Below are positions 32,876 through 40,342 of a stretch of 64,000 nt of DNA, one piece after another; position 1 is the first letter of the stretch; the number at the start of each line of letters is the position of its first letter. The DNA is from Bosea vaviloviae. Lineage in GTDB: Bacteria; Pseudomonadota; Alphaproteobacteria; Rhizobiales; Beijerinckiaceae. The notes beneath the pieces were generated by a model, which was not told where the DNA came from, made no database searches, and worked only from the letters and a program-made list of their open reading frames with translations. The translations under genes were made by a program, and so were the position numbers. Location of the stretch: positions 4,145,001-4,209,000 of the forward strand of contig NZ_CP017147.1 of the NCBI RefSeq assembly GCF_001741865.1, read 5' to 3'.

Positions 32876-34246
32876 ATGCTCGCCGTTCTCGCCAACCGCA
32901 CCTATGGCCGCCTGTTCCTGGCGCAGATCATCGCGCTGCTCGGCACGGGCCTGCTGACGGTCGCGCTTGGGCTGCTCGCCTTCAACCTCGCCGGCGACAA
33001 GGCGGGCACGGTTCTGGGCACCGCCTTGGCGATCAAGATGATCGCCTACGTCACCGTCGCGCCGGTTGTGGGAGCTTTCGCGGCTCAGCTACCGCGCAAG
33101 GCCTTCCTGATCGCGATGGACCTGGTCCGAGCGGCCATCGCCCTGCTGCTGCCCTTCATCACCGAGATCTGGCAGATCTACGTCCTGATCTTCCTGCTGC
33201 AGTCGGCTTCGGCCGCCTTCACGCCGACCTTCCAGGCGACCATCCCCGACGTGCTGCCGGAGGAGAACGACTACACCAAGGCGCTCTCCCTCTCCCGGCT
33301 GGCCTACGATCTGGAGAGCCTGACCAGTCCGATGCTGGCAGCCGCGCTGCTGACGCTGATCAACTATCATTGGCTGTTCTCCGGCACGGTCGCGGGGTTC
33401 CTCGCCTCGGCTGCGCTCGTGCTCTCGGTGACGCTGCCGATCTCCCCGGCGACGGCACGGACGGGCGGCATCTACGACAAGACCACGCGGGGCATGCGGA
33501 TCTATCTGGCCACGCCGCGCCTGCGTGGCCTGCTCGCGCTCAACATGGCGGCGGCCACCGGCGGCGCGATGGTGATCGTCAACACGGTCGTGTTCGTGAA
33601 GGGCCGCCTCGGGCTCGGCGACGGCCAGGTCGCGCTCGCGCTGGCCTGCTTCGGCGGCGGTTCGATGATCGCCGCGCTGGCCCTGCCACGCCTGCTGGAG
33701 AAGCTTGCCGATCGACGGGTCATGTTCACGGCCGCGATCTATCTCGGCTGCGTGCTGCTGATCGCGGCCGCATTCCTGTTCGCGGTCGACGGCAGCGCTG
33801 TCTCTACCGCGGCGACAGTTGCGAGCGCCGGCCTCTGGCCGGGGCTGTTGGCGACATGGTTGCTGCTCGGCCTGGGCTATTCGGCCGTCCAGACGCCATC
33901 GGGCAGGCTGCTGCGTCGCTCCGCCCATGCTCCAGATCGCCCGGCGGTATTCGCAGCTCAGTTCGCGCTCTCTCACGCCTGCTGGTTGATCACTTACCCG
34001 CTGGCTGGCTGGCTCGGAGCAACGCTGCCGCCATCGGCAGTCTTCTGCATCTTCGCCGGGCTGACGCTGGTTGCGGTCGCGTTGGCCGCGCGCGTTTGGC
34101 CCTCGGACGAGGCCGAGACACTCTCTCATGCGCACGACAACTTGGCTGCGGACCACCCTCATCTCGGAGGTGAGAGCGACGATTGCCATGCCCATGCCTT
34201 CGTGGTCGACGATCTTCATCCCGAATGGCCCAGCCGGGTGGGCTGA
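32876..34246 (+). CDS. MFS exporter with His/Asp-rich C-terminal tail
   Basis: A 456-residue major facilitator protein with about 12 helices (LFLAQIIALLGTGLLTVALG at the start; AAQLPRKAFLIAMDLVRAAIAL between helices 2 and 4). It resembles the NreB/NrsD group of nickel exporters. The cytoplasmic tail (about 420-456) has SHAHDNLAADHPHLGG and DDCHAHAFVVDDLH, a probable metal-binding extension like that of NreB. It lies downstream of the CsoR/RcnR-like repressor, likely co-transcribed. Metal export is inferred from tail and context. Confidence 0.82.
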   Translation: MLAVLANRTYGRLFLAQIIALLGTGLLTVALGLLAFNLAGDKAGTVLGTALAIKMIAYVTVAPVVGAFAAQLPRKAFLIAMDLVRAAIALLLPFITEIWQIYVLIFLLQSASAAFTPTFQATIPDVLPEENDYTKALSLSRLAYDLESLTSPMLAAALLTLINYHWLFSGTVAGFLASAALVLSVTLPISPATARTGGIYDKTTRGMRIYLATPRLRGLLALNMAAATGGAMVIVNTVVFVKGRLGLGDGQVALALACFGGGSMIAALALPRLLEKLADRRVMFTAAIYLGCVLLIAAAFLFAVDGSAVSTAATVASAGLWPGLLATWLLLGLGYSAVQTPSGRLLRRSAHAPDRPAVFAAQFALSHACWLITYPLAGWLGATLPPSAVFCIFAGLTLVAVALAARVWPSDEAETLSHAHDNLAADHPHLGGESDDCHAHAFVVDDLHPEWPSRVG

Positions 34247-34346
34247 GTGGACAAGCGCCCGAAATAACGACCATCGTGGGAGTTCGGCTTATCGCCGCAT
34301 GGCGGGTAGGGTATTGCTCTCGCGATCGCCATGGTTGAACGCACCA

Positions 34347-34535
34347 TCAAAGGGACGTCTTGCGCGCGGCCAGTTTGGCCTCGCGCCGGCGGCGTTCCGC
34401 CAGTATCTGGCGGCGCTTGTGATCGGTGAACTTCCCCCACTGGCGGATCTCAGCCGTGGTACGGAAGCAACCGACACACAGGTCCGCCTTGCGGTCGAAT
34501 TTGCAGATATCGAGACAAGGCGACGCCAGGGCCAC
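34347..34535 (-). CDS. DUF1289 small Cys-containing protein
   Basis: A 62-residue protein starting at GTG (34533-34535). It has the DUF1289 pattern SPCLDICKFDRKADLCVGCFRTTAEIRQW, a four-Cys motif that may bind Fe-S or Zn, then a basic helix (KRRQILAERRRREAKLAARK). It starts 3 nt after the stop of the P-type ATPase remnant, so the two were one transcript before the IS inserted. It may now lack its promoter. Confidence 0.8.
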   Translation of the reverse strand: MALASPCLDICKFDRKADLCVGCFRTTAEIRQWGKFTDHKRRQILAERRRREAKLAARKTSL

Positions 34536-34538
34536 AGC

Positions 34539-34793
34539 TTACACTTTCGCGGGTTCGGGCTTGAGTTCAGGCGCCGCCATGATCGTTTTCTCAGGCGTCG
34601 GCAGGAGACGGGCTGAGTTGAGGATGAACACCAGCTCCGAGACGACATGGATGCCGGCCGCAAGCAGCGGATTGAGGAAGCCGAAGGCAGCAAGCGCGAT
34701 GCCGAGCGTATCGACGCCGATGGTGCCGGCAAAGTTCTGCCAGATGATGCCGCGCGTTTGCCTGGCGACCTTGAGCGTCTCGACGAAGCGCTC
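34539..34793 (-). pseudogene. heavy-metal P-type ATPase, C-terminal remnant cut by an IS
   Basis: The minus strand from the IS junction reads LERFVETLKVARQTRGIIWQN, then a membrane helix pair with GTIGVDTLGIALAAFGFL and LAAGIHVVSELVFILNSARLLP, and a stop at 34539. This is the last two-helix part of a P1B-type ATPase. The rest, which should lie at higher coordinates, is not found beyond the IS right end (35636 onward), so insertion was accompanied by loss of the 5' part. Confidence 0.75.
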
Positions 34794-34795
34794 TA

Positions 34796-35633
34796 GGGCC
34801 CGGACTCATAACCAGTAGCTGACGGTCGCTGCGATGCAGACGGCGGCGAGGAAGTTGACGGCGTTACGATCGTATCGTGTGGCGACGCGGCGGAAATCAT
34901 TGAGGCGGCAGAACATGCGCTCGATGGCGTTTCGATCGCGGTAGAGGACGGGCGAGAAGCAGTTCTTCCAGCGCCGGTTGGCCTTGGGCGGGATGTTGGG
35001 CATCGTGCCATTCTCCTCGACCTGCCGGCGGATGGCGTTGCTGTCGTAGCCCTTGTCACCATGGAGGATGCGAGCGGCCGGCATCTGCTGCAGCAGGACC
35101 GATCCGGCTGTGCAATCAGCGACGTGTCCGCCGGTGAGCAGGAAGGCGATAGGTCGGCAGTCGCGATCGGTCAGCGCGTGGATCTTGGTCGTGCGACCTC
35201 CGCGAGAACGACCTATGGCCTGGTTGCGCTCCCCCCTTTTCCGCCCGAGGCCGAGCGGTGCGCCTTCACGGCGGAGCTATCGATGAGCACCTGGGCCGGG
35301 GGACCGCCGGCGCTCGCCAAAGCATGGAAGAGATCAACCCAGACGCCCTTGGCGGCCCAGCGGACATAGCGGTTGTAGAGCGTCTTGCGTGGCCCGTAAT
35401 CGGGCGGCGCATCGATCCAGCGCCCGCCGGACTTCAAAACATGGACGATGCCGCTGATCACCCGGCGGTCGTCAACACGAGGCTTGCCGCGCGTATCCGT
35501 TGGCAAATGCGGCTCGACCCGCGCGAATTGCGCGTCCGTGAGCCAGAAATGATCCCGATTCATCCGTGCTTCCTCCCGGAGGCCGTGAATCACACCGAGC
35601 CGCCGGTGCCAACCATTTTATGGGTCCGAGCCC
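34796..35633 (-). mobile_element. IS5-family (IS427-like) insertion sequence, copy 2
   Basis: An 838-bp element. Ends are GGGCCCGGACTCATAA (left) and, on the complement, GGGCTCGGACCCATAA (right), imperfect inverted repeats flanked by TA. It differs in sequence from the 21.3-kb element. A partial right end of a close relative is at 38463-38587. It disrupts a metal P-type ATPase gene. Confidence 0.85.
34806..35563 (-). CDS. IS5-family transposase, two overlapping frames
   Basis: The first frame (from the ATG near 35563) reads MNRDHFWLTDAQFARVEPHLP, VDDRRVISGIVHVLKSGGRW, GPRKTLYNRYVRWAAKGVW and VLIDSSAVKAHRSASGGKGG. The second, shifted one base, continues from the GGKGG region into RSRGGRTTKIHALTDRDCRP, ILHGDKGYDSNAIRRQ and RDRNAIERMFCRLNDFRRVATRYDR to the stop at 34806. 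A frameshift at that Gly/Lys-rich site is the programmed one known in IS427-group elements, so the transposase may be active. It has the DDE pattern (ID, D, E). Confidence 0.82.
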
Positions 35634-35708
35634 TAAAGGACGGTAAGTCGGTTCCATTCTTTGTTCAGAGGATTATCCTCATACGGGCCATTCCCCGTCC
35701 ATCCCGCT

Positions 35709-36011
35709 TCAGCGGGGCATTGGCCGACTGGGAGCTAATTTCAGGTTCGCCGGTCGGCGCGGTGGCAACGGTGCCATCATCATCTCAGGCACTGGCTCAC
35801 GAGCTGGCGCGACTTGTTCAATCTTTACCGGAGGTGGCGGCGGTTGAGGTAGCGGGATTGACGGGGCGGGGACCACCGACGCTACCGGTGCGGTCGCCGG
35901 TACGTCTGGCTTAGGCTTGGGCTTGTAGAAAATGAGGTCAGCGATTGATGCGGCGGCGATAACCACGATCACGACCACGGCAAGTAGCCGAGCGAAGGTG
36001 GTGATGGTCAT
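35709..36011 (-). CDS. Pro-rich single-span membrane protein
   Basis: A 100-residue protein from the ATG at 36009-36011. One N-terminal helix (about 7-28, LAVVVIVVIAAASIADLIF), then a Lys/Pro segment (KPKPKPDVP) and a Pro-rich tail (PLPQPPPPPVK, PLPPRRP). It looks like a membrane-anchored periplasmic linker protein. No family recognised. A real gene is plausible because of codon bias and the clear TM-plus-tail layout. Confidence 0.5.
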   Translation of the reverse strand: MTITTFARLLAVVVIVVIAAASIADLIFYKPKPKPDVPATAPVASVVPAPSIPLPQPPPPPVKIEQVAPAREPVPEMMMAPLPPRRPANLKLAPSRPMPR

Positions 36012-36212
36012 CAATCACTGCTCCGGCCCATTCAACGCGTTGCCCGGACACGCGTTCCCGGACTACTTGCCTGTTGCTCGCGATGCGGCAAGGGCCTTTT
36101 GATATTGTTCCTCGGATCACTTGGCACGGTACTGGTCCTGACCTGAAGCCATGATGCCCTCAATCTCGCGCTCTCTCGTATTCTGAATAGTTCTGGATGT
36201 CCCGAGCGGAAG

Positions 36213-36368
36213 TTATGCCGTTTCTCCGGCAGCCTCAGCAGGCGAGCCGCACGATGCCCCATTGATGGCCCCGATGACCAGTCCGAGGATGATTGTCAGC
36301 GCCAAGGTCCGAGCCTCGTCAGGCTGCTTCAGAAGCACCCAGCGGCTTGTCGCCATACGAACGAACAT
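36213..36368 (-). CDS. small membrane protein candidate (51 codons)
   Basis: Begins MFVRMATSRWVLLKQPDEA, then one helix ALTIILGLVIGAINGASCG, and ends near AAGETA with TAA at 36213. GAGG lies about 6 nt upstream of the ATG. The helix has a Cys at its end. No homologue recognised; could be a chance ORF. Confidence 0.35.
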   Translation of the reverse strand: MFVRMATSRWVLLKQPDEARTLALTIILGLVIGAINGASCGSPAEAAGETA

Positions 36369-36590
36369 AGCGGCCTCATGTCCTTCGGATGTAGGCGAAC
36401 CAGACCGGATCGCGACTGCGGGAGGTAAAGGCCGGCAGCAAGAAGACGCGACATCGACCTGCTGCCGACCAGCCCACCGGACCGGGGGCAGGGGTAGGCA
36501 TCGCTCAATTGGCGCAGCTGCGACTGATTTTCAATCGGAGATCGATCATGGACACGACCGCTGTGTAGAGGGCGCTGGCGACTCACCTTC

Positions 36591-36941
36591 TCACTCGCGC
36601 TGGACGTCGATGACGTCGCCGCTGTTGCTGATTATGACGCGGATGTCGTCGCCGTCCACATCGATGCCAGCGACCACCCAGCCCCTCCGGCCCTGGCGCA
36701 CACGCTCGACACGTTCCAGGCCTTCGCGCCTCGCGATCCGCACTGCCTCGCCCTCAGAGATGCCTTCCCGCTCGTAGCGTGGGCGGGGCCTATCGGGGAC
36801 TTCAATGAACGGCTCAGGAGGATTGACGCGTAGACCGTTCGGGCCCAGCTCGATCGTCTGGGCTGTTGCGGTTGTAGCGGGCCATGGTGCTGTGATGATC
36901 GACAGTGCGGACAAAATCGCAACAACGCTGATTCGAGACAT
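36591..36941 (-). CDS. exported PepSY-like protein
   Basis: A 116-residue protein from the ATG near 36941, with signal peptide 1-27 (ending ATAQT). A proline-rich spacer (NPPEPFIEVPDRPRPRYE) leads to a PepSY-like domain: GISEGEAVRIARREGLERVERV, WVVAGIDVDGDDIRVIISNSGDVIDV. PepSY-like domains are small alpha-beta modules, often inhibitory or metal-related in the periplasm. Not coupled to a clear neighbour. Confidence 0.65.
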   Translation of the reverse strand: MSRISVVAILSALSIITAPWPATTATAQTIELGPNGLRVNPPEPFIEVPDRPRPRYEREGISEGEAVRIARREGLERVERVRQGRRGWVVAGIDVDGDDIRVIISNSGDVIDVQRE

Positions 36942-37468
36942 TTGCTTCCTCCGGGTTTCAACCGGAAGAGCAACGCGATTGTGGCAGAATTCTTGGCGTC
37001 GCATGAGCACCGCCGGGCGGCGCAGGTCGCCGCTGTCGGAGACATTTCGAGTGTAGTCAGGTTATCGACGGGAGCGACACGAGCGAGGCTTCTGCAACGT
37101 CGTTCTGCTCCCACCGTAACGGTGCGCGGCGTAGCAGGTGCGGGTTCTCGTTGGGATGCAACGGCAGACATTGCCGTTGCATCGTATGTCGCGGCGACGG
37201 CCGAAACGTCTAGCCAGGCGGAGCACCCCAATCGCTCTACACTGTCAAGACGACAACCTCAGGGCGCCAGCGTCAGCGGCTCACTGAAGGCATGGATCTG
37301 CTGCCAAGTGTAGTGCTGAGAGAAGCGTCCGCACATGAAGAGGAACATACCCGCAGGGCGGCACGTAGAGTCAACGATGGCACAGCGGATTCGTCGGCCG
37401 GCATGTCAAAAGACATATACGAACGACACATTTAATGGTGGTGAACTCGGGGGATAGGAAATCTCAGA
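36942..37468. other. 527-bp intergenic region
   Basis: Between the PepSY-like gene (minus) and the GAF remnant (plus). It contains no frame with coding character and no strong repeat. The stretch 37400-37460 is AT-richer and may be the old promoter of the GAF gene. Confidence 0.4.
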
Positions 37469-37825
37469 ATGACACTTATCGAGAATTCGCCGGGCTTTCT
37501 GTCGGCGGAGGCTGAAGCCGCTAGGCTAGCAGCCATTCGGCGCTATGATATTCTCGACACACCACCTGATGGCGCATTCGATCGGGTGAAAGCGATTGCT
37601 GCCCGGCTCTTCCAAGTCCCCATTGCCATAATCAGTATCGTCGATCACGACAGGATTTGGTTCAAGTCCCACCACGGGCTTGAAGTGAAAGAGATCGACC
37701 GTGTCCCCGATCTCTGCTCATCAGCGATCCTGCAGGTGGAGCCGTGGGTTCTGCTGGACGCAAAGTCGGATCCTCGATCCTTGTCCAACCCGCTGGTCGC
37801 AGGCGAGTTTGGTTTGCGGTTCTAA
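37469..37825 (+). pseudogene. GAF-domain sensor, truncated
   Basis: Begins with the common alphaproteobacterial GAF sensor N-terminus: EAARLAAIRRYDILDTPPDGAFDRV, IAARLFQVPIAIISIVDHDRIWFKS and SNPLVAGEFGLRF, then a stop. In intact proteins this GAF domain continues (GLRFYAGAPL...) into a kinase or cyclase. The following DNA (37826-37950) has no continuation in any frame for more than about 40 codons. The output domain is missing. Confidence 0.65.
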
Positions 37826-37959
37826 ATCGGCATTGCCAAACCTGTCGTCACAACGCTCGCCGGGTAGCGGACGTTATCAATCACCCATATGCCCACGGTT
37901 GAGAAACATATGGCGCAGATCAGGCCGAAGCTTGAACTTCGGCCGATCGCTGCCGCTCT

Positions 37960-38379
37960 CTAACCCACGTAGTCGATCCAGGATGAATCGATTATCACGT
38001 ACTCAGCTGGGAACCAAAAGTAGTAGTCGGTCAGATCGTCATAGACCCAATAGCCGTAGTAGTAGCTGTCGGCTTGTGCGAGTTGCGTACTGGCGAGTAT
38101 TATGCTCGGGCCAGTTTCGGCTAGCTTCTGCCGTGACCTTACCTTCTTAACCTGCATTCCAGCGGCATTGACGGAAGTTACCTTACCGTTGCTCACTTCG
38201 GCAAAGACATCAACTTTCTTTCCAGTCGTATGAATCTTGTGCTTGCCATTCTTTTTGAATTTTTCGCCGAGAAGGCTTTTTCCGTTGAGATGTTGTTTCT
38301 CCTTCGCGAAGGCGATGCGAGATGCGCCGATCGTGGTGGCCGTCGCGATCAGTCCGAGTGCGAGACGCCGATTGATCAT
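37960..38379 (-). CDS. exported protein of unknown function
   Basis: A 139-residue protein with signal peptide 1-25 (Tat-like RR near the start, NRRLALG; cleavage after AFA). The mature part is Lys-rich (LLGEKFKKNGKHKIHTTGKKVDVFAEVSNGKVTSV). It has a Tyr/Trp-rich end (SYYYGYWVYDDLTDYYFWFPAEYVIID). The pattern recalls small exported proteins seen in Bradyrhizobiaceae. Function unknown. Base composition is lower in GC than the surroundings, fitting transfer. Confidence 0.65.
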   Translation of the reverse strand: MINRRLALGLIATATTIGASRIAFAKEKQHLNGKSLLGEKFKKNGKHKIHTTGKKVDVFAEVSNGKVTSVNAAGMQVKKVRSRQKLAETGPSIILASTQLAQADSYYYGYWVYDDLTDYYFWFPAEYVIIDSSWIDYVG

Positions 38380-38462
38380 CGAACTTGCTCCCTTTGGAAA
38401 TCAACGATGAAGGTTGCTGCAGCCATGATGACTAAATTAGCTTTAGTGATTTGGGCTGAACC

Positions 38463-38587
38463 CATAGCGAACGGGCAGGCCACAGATAAGTTCCAAAGAC
38501 CAGAAACGAGCCCAATTCATCGCTTCCTCCCGGAAGCCATGAATTACACCAAGCCGGCGAGGCCAACCACTTTATGGGTCCGAGCCC
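38463..38587 (-). mobile_element. IS5-family right-end remnant
   Basis: The last 125 bp closely match the right end of the 34.8-kb IS: GAATTACACCAAGCC, CCAACCACTTTATGGGTCC and GAGCCC at the end. The minus-strand start of a transposase (MNWARFW) is still visible, then sequence is lost. No matching left end lies nearby, so this is a relic of a second copy. Confidence 0.7.
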
Positions 38588-38777
38588 TAGTGCCGGTAGC
38601 TCGAAATGACGTGCCCATTGCCCCCCCTTTGGTAACCACAGCGCCCCCCCCCTGCGCATGACGTAGCGTTTAGAGGCGAATTTCTACGCCAATCAAGTCG
38701 TTGATGGACGGCTCTCGCGGGACCCGGCGCGCGGGCCGGCGATGACCGTATATGGCAACCCGGAGTTGTCTCTCCGT

Positions 38778-39059
38778 TTAAATCCGTTTGTCGCACTGGG
38801 GCAACTGATGCGGAAGATGGAAGTTGCCTCGCTCGGTAATCTTGTCCACCATCAGCTGGCATGCGGCACGCAGCCCGTTGCGCTCGTTGGGCTGCACCGG
38901 CAGGCGAAACAACGGTGCTTCGTTATCGTCCGTCGTGAACGCGCAAATGGTGACAGAATTCGTAGCGTCAAAGCTGTCATCCCGGACGATGGCGACCGGG
39001 CGCGGCTTGATTGCGTATTCCTTGCCGCCCGCGACGGTCCAGATCTCGCCACGCCTCAT
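38778..39059 (-). pseudogene. MazF/PemK-like toxin, altered C-terminus
   Basis: The N-terminal two thirds are a typical MazF/PemK ribonuclease: MRRGEIWTVAGGKEYAIKPRPVAIVRDD, SVTICAFTTDD, FRLPVQPNERNGL and LMVDKIT. After DKIT the usual continuation (PRS...GRL...V...FLGL) is replaced by ERGNFHLPHQLPQCDKRI and a stop. The final helix is thus missing. The start overlaps the antitoxin stop (ATGA). A toxin without the last helix is probably inactive. Confidence 0.65.
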
Positions 39060-39281
39060 TCGTCGCCCCAATCCGAGATCGCGTCGATAAACGACTGATC
39101 TTCTTGGGCGCGCTTGCTCGACGCAACGGCGAGCGACTGGCGGTGGGCCTCAGTCTGGAAAGGAAGCTGCACGAACGTCGGGAACCCAAATTTGAATGGG
39201 CCGCAATCCTTGCGATCGCAGCCGTTCGCGATAGTCACGCACCTTCACTCTTGAGGGCTTTGGCTTCGAAGCCGATGCCAT
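39056..39281 (-). pseudogene. MazE-like (DUF3018) antitoxin, frameshifted
   Basis: From the ATG at 39279-39281: [29 protein letters not shown], then a premature stop after FPD. In the adjacent frame the sequence goes on ([32 protein letters not shown]) to the stop overlapping the toxin. A one-base indel near 39150-39155 splits it. The combined length (about 75 residues) is normal for the family. Confidence 0.7.
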
Positions 39282-39805
39282 TGTTATGCTCCTCTGGTTA
39301 CATGTAACCTGCCATGGACTACGGAGCGTGACCACACCCGCTAGGGCGCACGAACCACGCCATCAACCAGGCTACATCGCGCGATTGTATCGGCTATGCG
39401 TGACGCCTTTGCCGAGCGTGCTTGGAGGCGCCGAGCTGGTTATTTGGCGCCCTCGATCAGGCCACCTACACATCCGATCGAGACAGCCCTGGAAGCGGAT
39501 TTATGTTTGTTCTATTTTTGCTCTAGTTAACTTGCATCGCACAAAGCCTGCGCTTGGCTAGCGATGTCTGCAGACGTCCGGCCGGCGAGCCGCATCGTGA
39601 TCTCTCTCTCTGTTCTGTTGCAAGCGGGCAGGGCGCCGAGATCGGCAAATTATCATCAAGAGGCCGGAAGATCATGCTGGTGACCAAAGGAAGTCTGGGG
39701 AATGGTTCGCCGCAGACTTACGACGGACGGCACGCTTGGATGACTGCTGCCGAGATCCGCTCGCTATTGAGCGGTCGTTAGCGGCCTAGGTCGCGACTGC
39801 AAATT
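39282..39805. other. 524-bp intergenic region downstream of the CBASS operon
   Basis: Holds no convincing gene. A plus-strand frame at 39554-39781 has a short ORF (ending AEIRSLLSGR) without recognisable features. The stretch 39480-39550 is AT-rich. No clear terminator for the CBASS operon was found; a weak T-rich stretch occurs near 39800-39820. Confidence 0.4.
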
Positions 39806-40342
39806 TTATATTATTCTTACCTTCGACGGTGATCGGGCAGTCGATCCGGTCGCCTCTTCAATATTTCGACGTGAAGTCAATCGCGTCGTTGCACCGCCTC
39901 TGTCATGGAACGACAGCCACATTCCGGCGCTTAATTCAGCCCTTCCAATAATGCAAAGCAAGAAGCCGGGAAGGTGATGTTGCGACTCCCGCACGATGTC
40001 CCGAATGGTGTCGATATCCTTTGACGAAGGTGTTGGCTCGTTCTCAGGGTGGGTATGCCAATCGCCCAAATACTCTAGGCCACGCTCGTGGTAGGCTTCG
40101 ATCTCCCGTTGCTCGGCCGCCCGGCTCGGCCAGAACGCAAATCGGCTCCTGCGGTCCTCCGTCCGCGGCCCGGTGGCATCCAAGATGACCCAATGCCCCG
40201 GCTTGGAGATCCCGAACAGCTGGCCTCCGGCCTCCCGATGCCAGAAGTGCATCTGCCGGTGGGCATGAAATGTCTGAATGGCCGACTGGCTGAGCGAGAC
40301 GGCTAGGTTCGCGCTGCGTAGAGTGAGTTTGTCGTCGGTCAT
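39806..40342 (-). CDS. cap3: CBASS Cap3, JAB/JAMM isopeptidase
   Basis: A 178-residue zinc metalloprotease of the JAB/JAMM family. The active-site set is complete: Glu38 in FWHREAGGQLFG and the HxH...D motif GDWHTHPENEPTPSSKD (His96, His98, Asp109, spacing HxHx10D). In type II CBASS, Cap3 removes the cyclase from proteins to which Cap2 joined it, tuning immunity. The ATG at 40340-40342 overlaps the Cap2 stop, so expression is coupled. It is the last gene of the operon. Confidence 0.9.
   Translation of the reverse strand: MTDDKLTLRSANLAVSLSQSAIQTFHAHRQMHFWHREAGGQLFGISKPGHWVILDATGPRTEDRRSRFAFWPSRAAEQREIEAYHERGLEYLGDWHTHPENEPTPSSKDIDTIRDIVRESQHHLPGFLLCIIGRAELSAGMWLSFHDRGGATTRLTSRRNIEEATGSTARSPSKVRII

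Noticed and set aside
36262..36777. 171-codon plus-strand frame opposite the PepSY-like gene
   Set aside because: Overlaps a minus-strand gene with signal peptide and PepSY-like domain; its own composition is Arg/Ser/Thr shadow-like.
39554..39781. Plus-strand ORF of 75 codons downstream of the CBASS operon
   Set aside because: No domain, no clear ribosome site and unremarkable composition; treated as non-coding.
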